Assembly: GCA_023313575.1 (NCBI GenBank)
Contig: JAJTTP010000012.1
Coordinates: 434,001-498,000 of the forward strand
Direction of reading: 5' to 3'
Length of the DNA stretch: 64,000 nt
From: Eutypella sp. D-1
Lineage: Eukaryota; Ascomycota; Sordariomycetes; Xylariales; Diatrypaceae
A program made the position numbers and the translations under genes. Positions within the stretch are counted from its first letter, which is position 1; the number at the start of each line of letters is the position of its first letter. A model generated the notes under the pieces. The model had not been told where the DNA came from, did no database searches, and worked only from the letters and a program-made list of their open reading frames with translations. Positions 12,070-23,611 of the stretch are shown here, piece after piece.

Positions 12070-13746
12070 CTAGTCGGAATCGCTCTCGGCCTTGCCGCCT
12101 TGTGAGGCTCGCTTCGCCTCCTTGGCGGCCTTCTTCTCCGCCTTCCGGCGCTTGCGCTCGGCCTTCTCCTCCGCGGTCTCACCGTCGTGCTTCTTCCGCT
12201 TCTTCTTGTCATCGTCGGCCGCGGGGGTCTCGGCAGAAGTGGATTCGGGGTCGGGCTTGGGTGTCGGGAGAGTGGCAGAAGCATCAGCCATGGTGACATC
12301 AGGGGCCGGCGCGGCAGCGGCGCCATCGGCGGGAGCGTTGTAGTCCTTGTACTCCTGGGTCCACTTGGCGGGGGTCTGCTCATTGGCTCGGCCAAACTTG
12401 TCCAGCTTTCCAGATGCCTTGAGCTTCTTCTTCTCGGTGGCGGTGGGACCAAGACCCCATCTCCGGGGGTACAGATCTCGCTCCATGATACACCGCTTGA
12501 CCTTGGCAACGACGCCGTGATCGCAGGACGACATCTCGACAGTCGACATCTGGGCAATACCAAGAGCAATGGCCTCACCCTTGGTAGTCATCAGGACGAC
12601 CTCTTCACCCACCTCGATCTCAGCCTCTGCAGAATGACATTAGCGGTTGTGCGTTGTACAGCACGGCGGTGCGGGAGCGGAGTCAACATACCATATCTGA
12701 GCAGACCGGGAATCATGAGCTTGGCACCGTAGCAAATGGCATTGACGGTGCTGTCCTTTACGACCACGCGCTTGTAGGTAGTTAGGAGGGTCTCGAGCGG
12801 GGAGATGACCTTTCGGAGATAAGCCTCGTCTCTGGTGTTGTCGTACATCCATTGAGCATCGAGAACATCGTGCAGGGTTACAAGATCCTTGGTCTCATCC
12901 ATAGCACCGCTTCGGACTCGGCGAAGCTCCTGCATGTGAGCACCGACACCGAGCAGAAGACCCAGGTGGACACAGAGGGTCCGGATGTAGGTTCCAGCCT
13001 CGCAGGAAACCCAGAAAACGCCGAGATCTTAAAGAGGGGGGAGGTCAGCAAGTTACAATTCATCAATAACAGAAAAAAAAGCACCTAAAAAAAAACCTAC
13101 GTCGGTCGTTATCGAACTCGATCAACTTGCTCTCGTGGATAGTCCGGATACGGAGCTGTCGCTTAACGGCGGAGATCAAGGGGGGTCGCTGGAAAAGAGC
13201 ACCAGTTAAGGTCTCGAGAGCACGCGCAAACTGGGCCTCGCCGCCGGGAACCTTGTCGTGGAACCGAATGACAGCAACATATTCCTTTCCAGCACCCTGC
13301 TGGGATTTCACGAGACGAGTAGCGCGGTCAACGCAAACAATCAAACAACCCGTAACTTTCGGGTCGAGGGTTCCACTGTGGCCGGTCTTCTCGCATCGTA
13401 GAATACGCTTTACCCAAGCGACAACTTCGTGACTGGAAGGGTTGGAGGGTTTATCGAGATTAATGACACCGGAAGAAATGTAGGATTTGAGATCTCGTGA
13501 TAGAGGATTGCTGCCGTTAGGAATCGGTGTGAAGTGACCAGTTCGAACGAGCACTATTAAAGCCAGATATTAATGTCAACGTTCATATTGATATTCATCA
13601 ACTAGGTATTCATCAACTATTCATGCTCCCAAACCATCCTTGTACATACGTTTGTCCCAGTTCTTCAAGAGAAGAGGCCAATTGCTCGTATCAAGGGCCG
13701 GAGTGACAGCCGTCGGCTTGATAGAAAAGCCCTGGGTCGCAGCCAT
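12070..13746 (-). CDS. CBF5: H/ACA snoRNP pseudouridine synthase Cbf5 (dyskerin)
   Basis: Four exons (13746-13650, 13553-13101, 13027-12692, 12626-12070) join in frame to 480 residues; all introns are GT...AG. The N-terminal dyskerin-like segment has [18 protein letters not shown], and the TruB catalytic motif [16 protein letters not shown] carries the catalytic Asp at residue 96. Next comes [15 protein letters not shown], and then a PUA domain near [18 protein letters not shown]. The tail is Lys/Arg/Glu-rich with KKRKK and ERKRRK blocks, as in nucleolar Cbf5 proteins. The enzyme converts uridine to pseudouridine in rRNA and snRNA, guided by H/ACA snoRNAs with Nop10, Nhp2 and Gar1. It is a housekeeping gene and a good anchor for synteny. 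Length and intron density are normal for the family. Confidence 0.97.
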
Positions 13747-14729
13747 TTTTTCCACAGCGTGCGATGAATGATGAATGACGAATGATGCTTCGTAGTAGAT
13801 AAAATAGGAGGAATACAGCGAGCGCGTATTAAATAAATATGTAACTCCCTCCAATGGAGCACAATAATTATATTTGCAACAGACCGGCTTGAGACACGCG
13901 AGGTGGGATTGGCGAAGTTTTGTTTCTCTTTCTGCCTTTAAATTCGGTGTCGAGTCCGGGGACGTTGCGTACTTTGAAGATTTATTAAAGTGAAAAAAAA
14001 AAAAAAAAAGATTATTTGCAAGGTGAGAAGGACAGTAACTTTTTTGCTTAAGCTAAGGTTGAATCTCTTCCTGCTCTGAAACTTTTCGGGAGCTCCAAAA
14101 TTTTCTGGTCGATATGTGGGGCAAAGGCGTTGATAGTTCGAGCTAAAGCCACGTGAAGCTAACGCAATCAGGAATAGTTTAATATATAGTGCATGATTAG
14201 CCGGAGCTCCAGCCACTGGTTGCAAGTATAACTCTATCGATAAGCAAGATAAGGAGAACAGTCCTTATCGAACCTTGCCCCTAGGGTAAGGTATGTATGT
14301 ACCTAATGTAGCCGTCAATATTCATAGGTGAACTTTACCTTTTAATACTCTCATATCCGGTATATTTGCTGCTGGAGAAACACTACTCCCTGAAACTGGG
14401 ACGTAGAGATGGACGTTAGAGACTGCAAGTCATTTGATACAATATTATTCCATACCAATACATGACGGATTCATGATATGTACATGATATTTCCTTGATA
14501 AATGAATTCCCCCCCAAAAAGAAACTACCTAGAGCTGTGTTCCCGTCTGCGTCACAGCCCAGAGATCCTACAATACAGGTACCCGGTATTGTCCTTATCA
14601 CTCCGGAACTCCATGCGGATGGGATATATATATAAGATAGGAGAAAATACAAAAAGAACAAATTTGGGATCGACTCATTTCAGAATAACAGGAGATGAAC
14701 AACAGAAATAAGAAAACATAATGTTTACT
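13747..14729. other. Intergenic between CBF5 promoter and paralog B 3' end
   Basis: It holds the CBF5 upstream region and the 3' flank of receptor-like paralog B. A 17-base A run lies near 13993-14009. No gene, tRNA or inverted-repeat element was recognised. Confidence 0.5.
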
Positions 14730-16253
14730 TCAAGTACCAGGGCGTATGGAATCGTCCTGTCCTTGCCAATTGGTTGTCTGTGGGGGAGATCCATTTCTCC
14801 CATAGCCGGGATGGCCAAGCACTGGCGCCTGTTGGTATTGTGAAGGGTGAGGTTGCGGGTGTGTATGCTGATAGCCGCCGCTGTTGATGCCCTCCTGCAG
14901 CTCGTATCCCTCGGTTTCCATGTACGCATCCCTCCTCATGTAGGCTTCCCTCTGCAAGTCCTTCTCCTTTCCCTTGTGATCCGTCCAGTGCTGCTCCGCG
15001 TCCCGGTCCTCTGCCTCCGTCTCCGGGCTTAGCGCGACACCGATGTTCTGCAGCTTCTCTTGAGGCCATGCCATGGCGCCTGGGCCCCCGCCCGCACTCA
15101 CGGGGCTGTTGTACTGCGAGCTATACGGCGAGACGTAGCGCGGGAACGAGGTCTCAGTGGCGGGGGCGCTAATCGGCGAGTCGCCCCATCCACGCAGGGG
15201 CCGCTGGCTGATGGGAGTCTCGAACATCTCGCCGCCTGAGCCGGCGAGCGGGCTCGGCCAGGCCTTGCGGAGCTGCTCGCGCTGGCGGAGGTACGCCTTC
15301 CGCTTTCGTTTCCCGTTCAGAACGACGCAACAACCCAGGAGTATCAGGACGCCGCAGAGGCCCCCGATGGCGATTCCCGCGATTGCCCCGTGGGTGAGCG
15401 GGCCGTTGTTGGCGTCCGAGACAAAGGTAGCGGTCGTGGCCGGACCGGTGACGTTGACGTCCTCCATAGAGAATATATCGCCGTCGATGGAAAGGGTCGC
15501 GCCCAATACTGGCTGTTCAGAACAGGCACCGTCTAAGACGTCAATGACTAAAGCCCGGTTAGCAGGCTGCTCAAGAAGGGTGTTGCCAAGTCCGACATAC
15601 AGTTGGCGGTAATGTGTCCATCCTCGGATGCGCGCAGACAGGCTGTACACTTCTCTACTTGAGGGGCATCCCAGAAGGCGCAGTAGCTATATGTAGAGGC
15701 ATTGAGTGACAGTGAATCAATTTCGATGGCCGTTTTCAGCGGACCGCATGCCGTGCTGTCTCCTGTCAGCACCACATTCTCCCTAGTAAGCCGGTTGTTT
15801 GAATGAGCGAATGGCCATACCTCGTTATGCAAGGGCTGCTTCCCAGTGATTCGTTATCGGGGTCTCCAAAGAGGCAGTATGCGGTCGCGTATCGCATATT
15901 ATCTGGTAAAAAGCACTGTTGTTAGATGGCCGAGAGAAATAGTAAAGGGGGCATTGGCGCGAGACGTGGCGCGCAGACGTACAAAGCATGGAGCCCAAGT
16001 CGGATGTGCGGCGCAGCCGCTCGCCGCTCGTATATGGGCTCGTGGCCTCGCAGTTGACGCACTGGTCGAAGATGATGCCGGCCGAGACGGACCCGTAGTC
16101 GTCTGGCTTGCAGACAACGTCCGCAGACGTGGTGGCGTCCAGGACGTTGCCACACTTGATCTCGCATGGCGAATTCTCCGCTACTAGCAAGGCCGAAACG
16201 TGGCGGACGACGGCGGCGGCGCCGATTACGATTGTTGACCGTGCGAACCGCAT
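14730..16253 (-). CDS. Receptor-like type-I membrane protein, paralog B (four exons)
   Basis: Exons 16253-15983, 15902-15821, 15755-15601 and 15547-14730 join in frame to 441 residues. The third exon starts at 15755, not at the nearer AG at 15783. The 15755 choice gives a normal 65-bp intron and restores the family spacing PCxxxxxCG (PCITSTACG). All 12 ectodomain cysteines of the family are then present. After a signal peptide (about 1-22) and ectodomain there is one membrane helix (about 223-246), the basic stop NGKRKRK, and a roughly 195-residue tail. That tail is unlike those of paralogs C and D, being rich in Gly, Pro, Gln and acidic/basic repeats such as REAYMRRDAYMETEGYELQEG. The extra intron, the shorter tail and a less conserved juxtamembrane segment mark it as the most divergent copy. 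Function unknown. Confidence 0.86.
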
Positions 16254-18530
16254 GGTCTGAAATATGATATCCCAGTGCGTAGCGCCGTCCCTCCCGCGAA
16301 TTTAGAATATTTTCTTCGCTACGCAATGGTAGGACAATGGGTTTATAGGTGAGGTGATAATGGTTCTGACGAAGGAAATACCAGCGGTTCAGAGTCTAGA
16401 CAGCCTAGGTTACATTCAAGTATCTGGGCGGAATCTTTTGCCGGTGGTGTTTAGGCTGGCCGTTTCAGCTGCTCAAAATCTCCGGGTGGACTTTGGCCTT
16501 GGATGCCTAGGCATAGATATAAGAAAGTGTCGCATCACCAGCACGATACGAATGTGTCGGAAGTTGGCGGGCGTGGTTACACTGACTGTTGGAACGAACA
16601 CAAGCAACAGGGTATCACACTAACAGGCGGCAGATAGGGTCAGCGCGGTGATGTCTGGTTGGTTCCCATGGTGAAAGGTTATAACAACTTTCTGCGCATG
16701 TGTATACTAAGTTATGTGATAGGGCTAGGGTCCTAGAATCTCAAGCTTACTCAGGAAACGATAGCAGAGAATTTGTTATAACTACTGCCAGTTCTATGAG
16801 ATGTCGGGGGCATGGGAACGGCGATGGCCCCACGAAACATGCGGCCCGAGAGGATCAAGCGCCGCCCCCCTCCCTGCCTATGTAGATATGCTTAACGAAG
16901 AGCCATCTTTACCTTTTTTCGCCCTCCGCCCCCAGTTAGATTCCTATTCGTATATTGGACATTGATGCGCCATGATAGGCCGTGGAGTGTGCGGAGCAGA
17001 GATCCTAACAGGGGTGACCTGCAGCTAATCCAATGGGAAAATCGGAGGATTGACCAACAGGAAGGCCGGGAGGCTGTGAAGCCCCCGAGCGGACCTGCAA
17101 GGGTCTGCACAATTCACATTGTGCAGCCAACATCTCCCGCCGGCCCCAGCCATGCGATTGGGGGTCGGGGCCCTTGGCATCCACAACTAATGGAAACCAA
17201 TCACACTAAACTCCTCGAGGTGATGGCATTCCTCAACTAGCATGGGCGAGCCCGGCAGCTGCCCGGAAGAGAAGTCAATTAACCAGAAATTAGACAGTCC
17301 ACAAATGTGACGACTCGATAAGGCAAGCAAAGCGTTGTGACGAGATTTAGTTGCTTCGCGGAATGGTGGCTGAAAGAGACCGACATCCTGCAGACCCGAA
17401 GAGGCCTTGATCAACTCCTCTTCGGTAGGCTGCGACCTCGCGTCAGATTGATATATGAAATTACTCAGGTAATGAAATTAGTATCATAATGTTACTTTAC
17501 TGAGCGATATTAATCATCGGACATGTTTATTTACTGCTCTGTCATTCTACCAGCAAAGTTACGGTGCTCCCATTCTCGTGGCTCGCCCCCTGAGGGCTGC
17601 CGAGATCTCTGGTTTACATAGCTCCCGAATACCCATGGCATGATCGATTCGCAGGGCGCTTAAATTACCCCACCTACGGACAAGAAACTTGGCTTATCCC
17701 TGTTCCTACAAGGAGGACGGTGGATTACCGCCTACATAGTCTACAGTACGGCAGGCTGTCCAGCATATGTACTTCATAGTTACAGCGTATCGGCCGCATC
17801 TTTCTGGCCTGCTCGATCGTGTTCAGGGCTATAAACCGCCAGTGCAAGCCATATCACATGTCTCCCGAAGTGTCGGTATCAACCGAGAGCCAGTAGAACA
17901 AACGTTACCGCTTAACTCATCTCCACCTCCCTCTTCTGTGCCCCGCACCACATGAAGTTATACACGTAGGCCAATTCAAACTGATGCCGATCCGGATGCT
18001 CAGATGAACGTGGATTGCCGCGAGTGTGGGGATACCGTAAGTTCATTGGGCTTTAATCCCTTGCCGGAGTGCATAGTAGTAATTCGGGCAACCGTATTGG
18101 TGAGCTCGGGTTAGGACCGAATCGCGGGCCGACGATGTATTGGCATATACGAACCACGCATACGTCTAGCATAACATTCAGATGTGGCGGCTTGATGCAG
18201 AATGGAGATTTACGGAATCTCCTGGTGTCGCTTTATCGGACTCACCAGGTTGTATCAAATTCCCAATTTCTCGGGTGGATGAAACTGTAACTGTAACCAG
18301 GCACAGATAGTCATGAAAAAAATATAGCCATCCAGAGGCTGCACTCGAGCTTCTGTAGTCTAATAATTCACGTGTTGTCTCGTAGAATATGGGAAGTCTA
18401 ATCACTCGCCGCTGGAAACGCCGAAATTAAGAAGTCGCGAAGTATTTTCTCAGCTTAGTGATATGTAGCTTCTGACCTGCAAATAACGAATTGATATAAG
18501 GATAAAGGCAACATTCTCGTGAAAACTCCT
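16254..18530. other. Intergenic, no gene seen
   Basis: No reading frame with recognisable motifs. It contains the promoter side of paralog B and a compact perfect hairpin at 17105-17126. The rest is unremarkable mixed sequence. Confidence 0.5.
17105..17126. repeat. Perfect 9-bp hairpin with 4-base loop
   Basis: CTGCACAAT and its exact complement ATTGTGCAG flank the loop TCAC. It lies far from any recognised coding end, so a terminator or 3'-processing role is not supported. It may be a chance palindrome or a protein-binding site. Confidence 0.7.
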
Positions 18531-18722
18531 TCAACGGCAACGCCACCCGCTTAGACATGAATCCTCGACAGCCAGTCCCATGTAGCTCTCCACTTCATTG
18601 GCATTGAACATGTTGCCATTTCTCCAAAACTCCTTGCCATGCAAGTTCTTGGCTGGTTAAAAAGAAAACCTATGTGGAAAGTATCTGTACGTAACGTCTC
18701 CACCCGCTCTTTGACGTGCCAC

Positions 18723-21700
18723 TTACCAAACCGCGCTTTTCGGTCTCGCCGTGGCGTCACCGAGCGGTTCCTGTTCGATACACTTAGCGATTATCGCTTG
18801 CTTGAACAGTGGTGCGGATAGCGGGGTCATGGGGGGATGGCTATCTTCATCGCCGTCGGCCCTCAACATCATAGCTTTCGGTGTCTTGGGATCAAAACAG
18901 TACTGGGGGGATGCTGGCGAACCTTTCTTGGAGCCGGCGCTCTCGCCCGACGCAACACTCATCCCTGGGCTGGCCGCCGAGACGCTGGGAGTCGATTGAG
19001 TCGGTGAAGTGGCGACAGCCGGGGTAGACTTCGCTGAGCTAGGTCGCGTCGAGGGCTGTGGAGAGGCCTTTTCCTGGTCCTGATTAGCAGCATCTTTAGG
19101 ACTGTCCCGCCCCTGTTCAACTGGTGTCCCCCTCTGGCCGCTCCCGTGGACGGCACAGCTGGGAGATCTCCTCACTATAACCTCCGCAATTATCTCGTCA
19201 TCGGGATCACCGCTCGCCTGTCGAAGAGCGGCGTGTAGGGGTTCATCCGGGGAGACGCGCCTGACCTCCGTCTCGATCTCATCAGGGCTCCTGAAACCGA
19301 ATGATGGGGCACTTGGGCGTCTCCCGGGGATGGAACAATCTCTTACAGTGACCTGGGGGGACCCCGAGCGGTCTACAGAGTCTACCTCCATAACCCTAGG
19401 CCCTGGCTGTCTACCGCGGCTGGTAGCTCGAGGTATATCATTCATAGTCTGAGTTTTATACCCTGCTGACATGGAGTTGCTGCGGGAATGGGCAACACGA
19501 GACATTGGTCGGAATTTTGAGGCTTCAGCATTGCTCATGCGGCTGTCCGGACGATAGATCGCCGACGGTTTTTGGAACACAGCACTGTCAAGTATACTCG
19601 GGCTAGCAGCAATCCTGATCGATGCTCTGGACACGCTTCCCTGTCGCTCTCTGCCGACAGGGTCATCCTCACCGATAGGGTTCGTGGGACGGCTGCGGCT
19701 AGCATTACGAGACTTGGGAGAAGATGGACGCTCAGGCATTTCATTTGATGGTTGGTCTTGCGTATCCATTGGTCGGGCTAGTGCAGAACCTGGCCGTGCG
19801 GTAATTGGTTCTTGTTGCTGCCCATGTGCGGATCCGGGACGCGGAGATAGTGCCTCGAGGCGCTGAGTAATTGTTGCCATATCCGGTCGCTGGTCAAGGG
19901 CGGACTTTGAGCGCGATTCTGTCCTTGGTCGGCTAGACCCACGCAGCTTGTGAGCTGAGCGAGACTCCTCCCTCCCAGGCTTAGCATCCTTGGTGCCTGT
20001 GCTCTTCGCGTCAGACCCAGATTTACTCCCGCTTGATGACTTCGAAGAGCGGGAATGCGGTCGCTCCACTGCTGGGGATAAGGCCGGCTGGGCTTTGACA
20101 ATAGCAGTGTCTTTGGCATGCGGTTGTGAAGCCATGGGGGTTCGCATATTTAAGGTCGGGGAATCTGCCAACGCAGGAGTCCAAATCCTGTGGTCCATCG
20201 GGGTCCTCAGAAGAGCATCAGAAGGAACCCAGTAGAACTTGGGGGAGCTGGGTGTGATATCTTCGAATGCGGTAGCTGGTGTCAAAATATCATTCTGATG
20301 CTGTATGGTAACATGTCCACCATAAATCCTGGCAGAACGCGGCCCTATTGCTCCCGCAGAAGGGTGTGGCGTCGGAATATGCTGGACCGGAGCTCGTTTA
20401 TGCGCGTCACTCGGAATGACTAGCTTTGGGCGGATTGCAAGGGGGGTGGGACTGGGTCCTGTTGGGGTGGGGATGGTGTCCGACTCTTTTCCTCGAGGAG
20501 GGATCTGTATTGGAGGAGATCTTGGCTTCGTCTTTCTAGATGAAGACCTCTGTGATCTCTGTGGCCTCTCGGGTCGCTGGGCCCCAGTATTGTTGGAGGT
20601 AGTAGAACTTCTCGAGGTTCCAGTACGACTAGAAGAACTCTTCGATCTTCTCGAGCTCTTTGATCTATCCGAGTGACGAGATGTTACTGAACCGTCTACA
20701 GATCTGTTGCTTCTGTCGCTTCCTGCATTGGATCTGCGACTCAGGGGAACGCAACTATAATCCTGGGTAGCAGGCTCAACTGTGCGCGATGCTTGACCTA
20801 CTACAGGGGGATCGCTGGTGCGGGGTATAGGAACAGCATTCTGCTGATAGTTTCCGGCACTGGTGCTTGTTGTGGAGTAGGTCGGTGAGGGTTTGGGGTC
20901 TTCCTGGATAGCCCGCTGCAATATTGGTGACATATCTGGCGCTTCAGGTTGATCGCCCATTGTGGAGGAGCTTGGTGTAAACTTCGCAGAGCCCCCATCA
21001 GTAGACGAGGGCACCACCGAAGCCTGCTCGTCGTCGGGTCGGTAGAGAAGTTTCGCGTATGGAATAGCGTCGGTGTCGACGACTAAAAGTTCCTTGTCAC
21101 CACGACCGAGCATTCCGTACACGCTCACTTCTCCATCTTTAATGCCAACCACTGCACTTGTGCCGGCATAGACTGCGTCGTCTTCTATGCCAGTGCGATT
21201 GCAGAAGACGACGATAATCTCTTCATCGCTCTCTGCCCGTATCAGGGGCTCAAGTCGCGTGATCCAGTAGGTCAAAGTGTCCATATCAGGTTCTTTGGGC
21301 ATGCGACTGAAATAGCGAGGGTCCTCTCGTGTCAGCCATGCCATATGAACAATGACTAGGTTCGACTCCATTTCCAAGATGTGGAAAGCGAATTCGAAGG
21401 CATGCCAAGGGGCTTCGAATTTGTACGGACTACCTCATGTTAGCGACATAATCAGTCCACGGGAGAGTGATTAAAGGGACCGACTTACTTCAGATCCATG
21501 CCTAATCAGATCTAAGTTAGTAAACGACTACTACTACGGTAAGGAGAGATGTCTTACAAATACCCATCGAAGCAAAGCCTAGACCGGGAATATGTCCTTC
21601 CCAGAACCCGTCTGGACCTTCCAGCGCCCATGTCTCATCGGTGTAGTACAGGTGGCTCTTCCTGTAATTCGCGATGGTCTCCCCGTCGCCATTGATCGCA

Positions 21701-22087
21701 ATGACTGAATTGTAGTATTCGGGGGATGTCGGCCACTTCATCTTCACGTCGACCTTCTCTGGGTAGCCTACAGTGACGACGCAGTTGTGCTTCAGTGCGA
21801 TCGTTCGAGCCCATAACGCGGTAATCCCAGAGCCTTGTGGCTCCAGATATGGGCTAATATGTTGGAGGGAGCGGAAGTTGTATCCTTCACAAAATTCAGC
21901 TGATGGCCTAGAGAGCCGTGGATCGTTGCAGCAGATTCGAAGGGAACTTACCAGTAAAAGCGAGTTCAGGTAGGACCAACAGATCGAGGTCTTCGGGATT
22001 CGCCTTGCTCAAGACTGCATCGGCCCGGTTGAGATTGTTGTCGATGTCGCCCACCTGGGGCGCGAACTGCAAGCAACCAATCCTCAT
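18723..22087 (-). CDS. Nta1-like N-terminal amidase / nitrilase-superfamily hydrolase with long disordered tail
   Basis: Four exons (22087-21952, 21884-21558, a 13-nt microexon 21501-21489, 21429-18723) join in frame to 1060 residues. The nitrilase triad is clear: Glu41 in LPELAFTGY, Lys121 in NYRKSHLYY, and Cys155 in GFASMGICMDLNP. LQFAPQVGDIDNNL at the N-terminus and PYKFEAPWHAFEFA match the Nta1 group, which deamidates N-terminal Asn and Gln in the Arg/N-degron pathway. Yeast Nta1 is about 450 residues. Here the catalytic domain ends near residue 280-300 and some 750 low-complexity residues (Ser, Pro, Arg) follow. The catalytic Cys codon is split by intron 2 and completed by the microexon. 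The stop at 18723-18725 overlaps a consensus donor (GTAAGT), and a plausible extra 3' exon lies at 18652-18531, so the C-terminus is uncertain. True substrate specificity is not provable from sequence. Confidence 0.88.
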
Positions 22088-23478
22088 TTTCCTACGCCAA
22101 CCTGGCTACCTCTAACATCCTCACGTCGGTATTGTGATGAGCTTCCGGCTCCGAATGCACAAATGCACCGTTCAAACGATGATATCGTAGGAAGGCTAAA
22201 CGGAAAAAGGAGGGGAGATATCAATAATTAATGTAGTGTGGCAGGCGAACCCATTCTTTAAGAGCGAGACATAAATGGCAATGACAATGGCACGCTAGGT
22301 AGCCTGGTAGACCTGTTATAGCACCTGTGGATCAGGGGTCGTGGGGCGGGTTTTATCTGAATGGGAACAGGCTGTCACTCAGCACATGGAGACTTTAGGC
22401 ATACTGAACAAAGTTCAACAACCTTACGTCAAAGCCAACCAGCCCCAATCGACGTATCGCGGCGGCAGTCTAACGGGGTAAGTGAGCCTAAAAAATGCAG
22501 ATGTGGTGGGGGGATCAGCGGACAGGGGTTGGCCTGTTCTGACCAACGGGACCGCGCCCTTAAGCGCTGGTGAACCCTATCAAAATGCTAAAAAAGCAAG
22601 CAATCATGTCGTGCACCAGGATTGGAAGAACGCCGCAAGTCCCGCCCAAAGCCAAAGAGTAATGGCTACTACGCAACTACATACGTACACTAATCATTTG
22701 TACGTAGAGGAGGGCTGTGTGTATACGGATAAGCATCAGTGCGTGCGCATACATTAGTTATCAACTTAGCGATTCAAACCCTAACTTGTATCACGAGATT
22801 TTGTTGGTTGGTTATCGCTGTATCTTCCCCTCGTTTTGGACGAGGCCCAGTAGCTGCCTCGTTCCATTACCTTTGTGTGAACATTGTATAATAGCAAGAT
22901 CTTAAATTCCACATACATCTTCCAAATGAGGACTACGATGCATCTTTTTTATGCATTCGCTCCCAACATTTACTGGGTACAAGGCAATAATCGCAAGACG
23001 GAGCACTCCACAAGCGGTTCCGTACAGAAAAGCATCTAGGTACTATCAGGTAACTTATTTCAGCGCAGGTATCGGGCCGCTAGTAATAGGACTACCTATC
23101 GGGAAGCCGATGTGCTTCGGTTGGTCACTTCACAATTCCGTACCGAGAAGTCAGATCGTCTACGGTGGGCTACAGCGCTGACTGTTTCAATTCCCTTTTT
23201 TTTAATACATGCACCCCAATTCGAATAAAGGGTGTACTAGCAGCCAGCTGGTGATTTTTAGCGCGCCCTTTAAATGCATATACCTCTTTAAAACGATAAC
23301 GTACCCGCTATATACCTTTTAAATACATAATATTACATCTTTTTATTATAACTTATTGCGGGCCATCGCGGGCCATCGCAGGCTATCTATCCCATCTTAT
23401 CTATGTATCCCATTCAATCGCACCCATTTAATCGCACCCATTTAATCGCTCGCACCTATTTGATCGCAGCCATTATAG

Positions 23479-23515
23479 TCACTGCAGCCACTGCAGCCAC
23501 TGTAGCCACTGCAAC
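23479..23515. repeat. 9-bp tandem array (CACTGCAGC, 4 copies)
   Basis: Four slightly diverged copies of a 9-base unit lie in the centre of the inverted-repeat element, at its symmetry axis between the two arrays of AATCGCACCCATT-type sequence. Confidence 0.8.
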
Positions 23516-23555
23516 CATTACTTCCACTACAGCCTATTTAGATGGGATAGATAGA

Positions 23556-23611
23556 ATGGGTGCGATTGAATGGGTGCGATTGAATGGGTGCGATTGAATG
23601 GGTGCGATTGA
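23556..23611. repeat. 14-bp tandem array, 4 copies
   Basis: Four head-to-tail copies of ATGGGTGCGATTGA. A reverse-complement set lies at about 23408-23452, so the inner part of the mobile element can itself fold back. Confidence 0.88.

Noticed and set aside
12092..12732. Plus-strand frames of 60-180 residues opposite CBF5
   Set aside because: Antisense shadows of the lysine-rich CBF5 tail and PUA region.
15783..15820. 38-nt intron in paralog B
   Set aside because: Too short for this gene set and breaks the conserved PCxxxxxCG spacing; the 65-nt alternative fits both.
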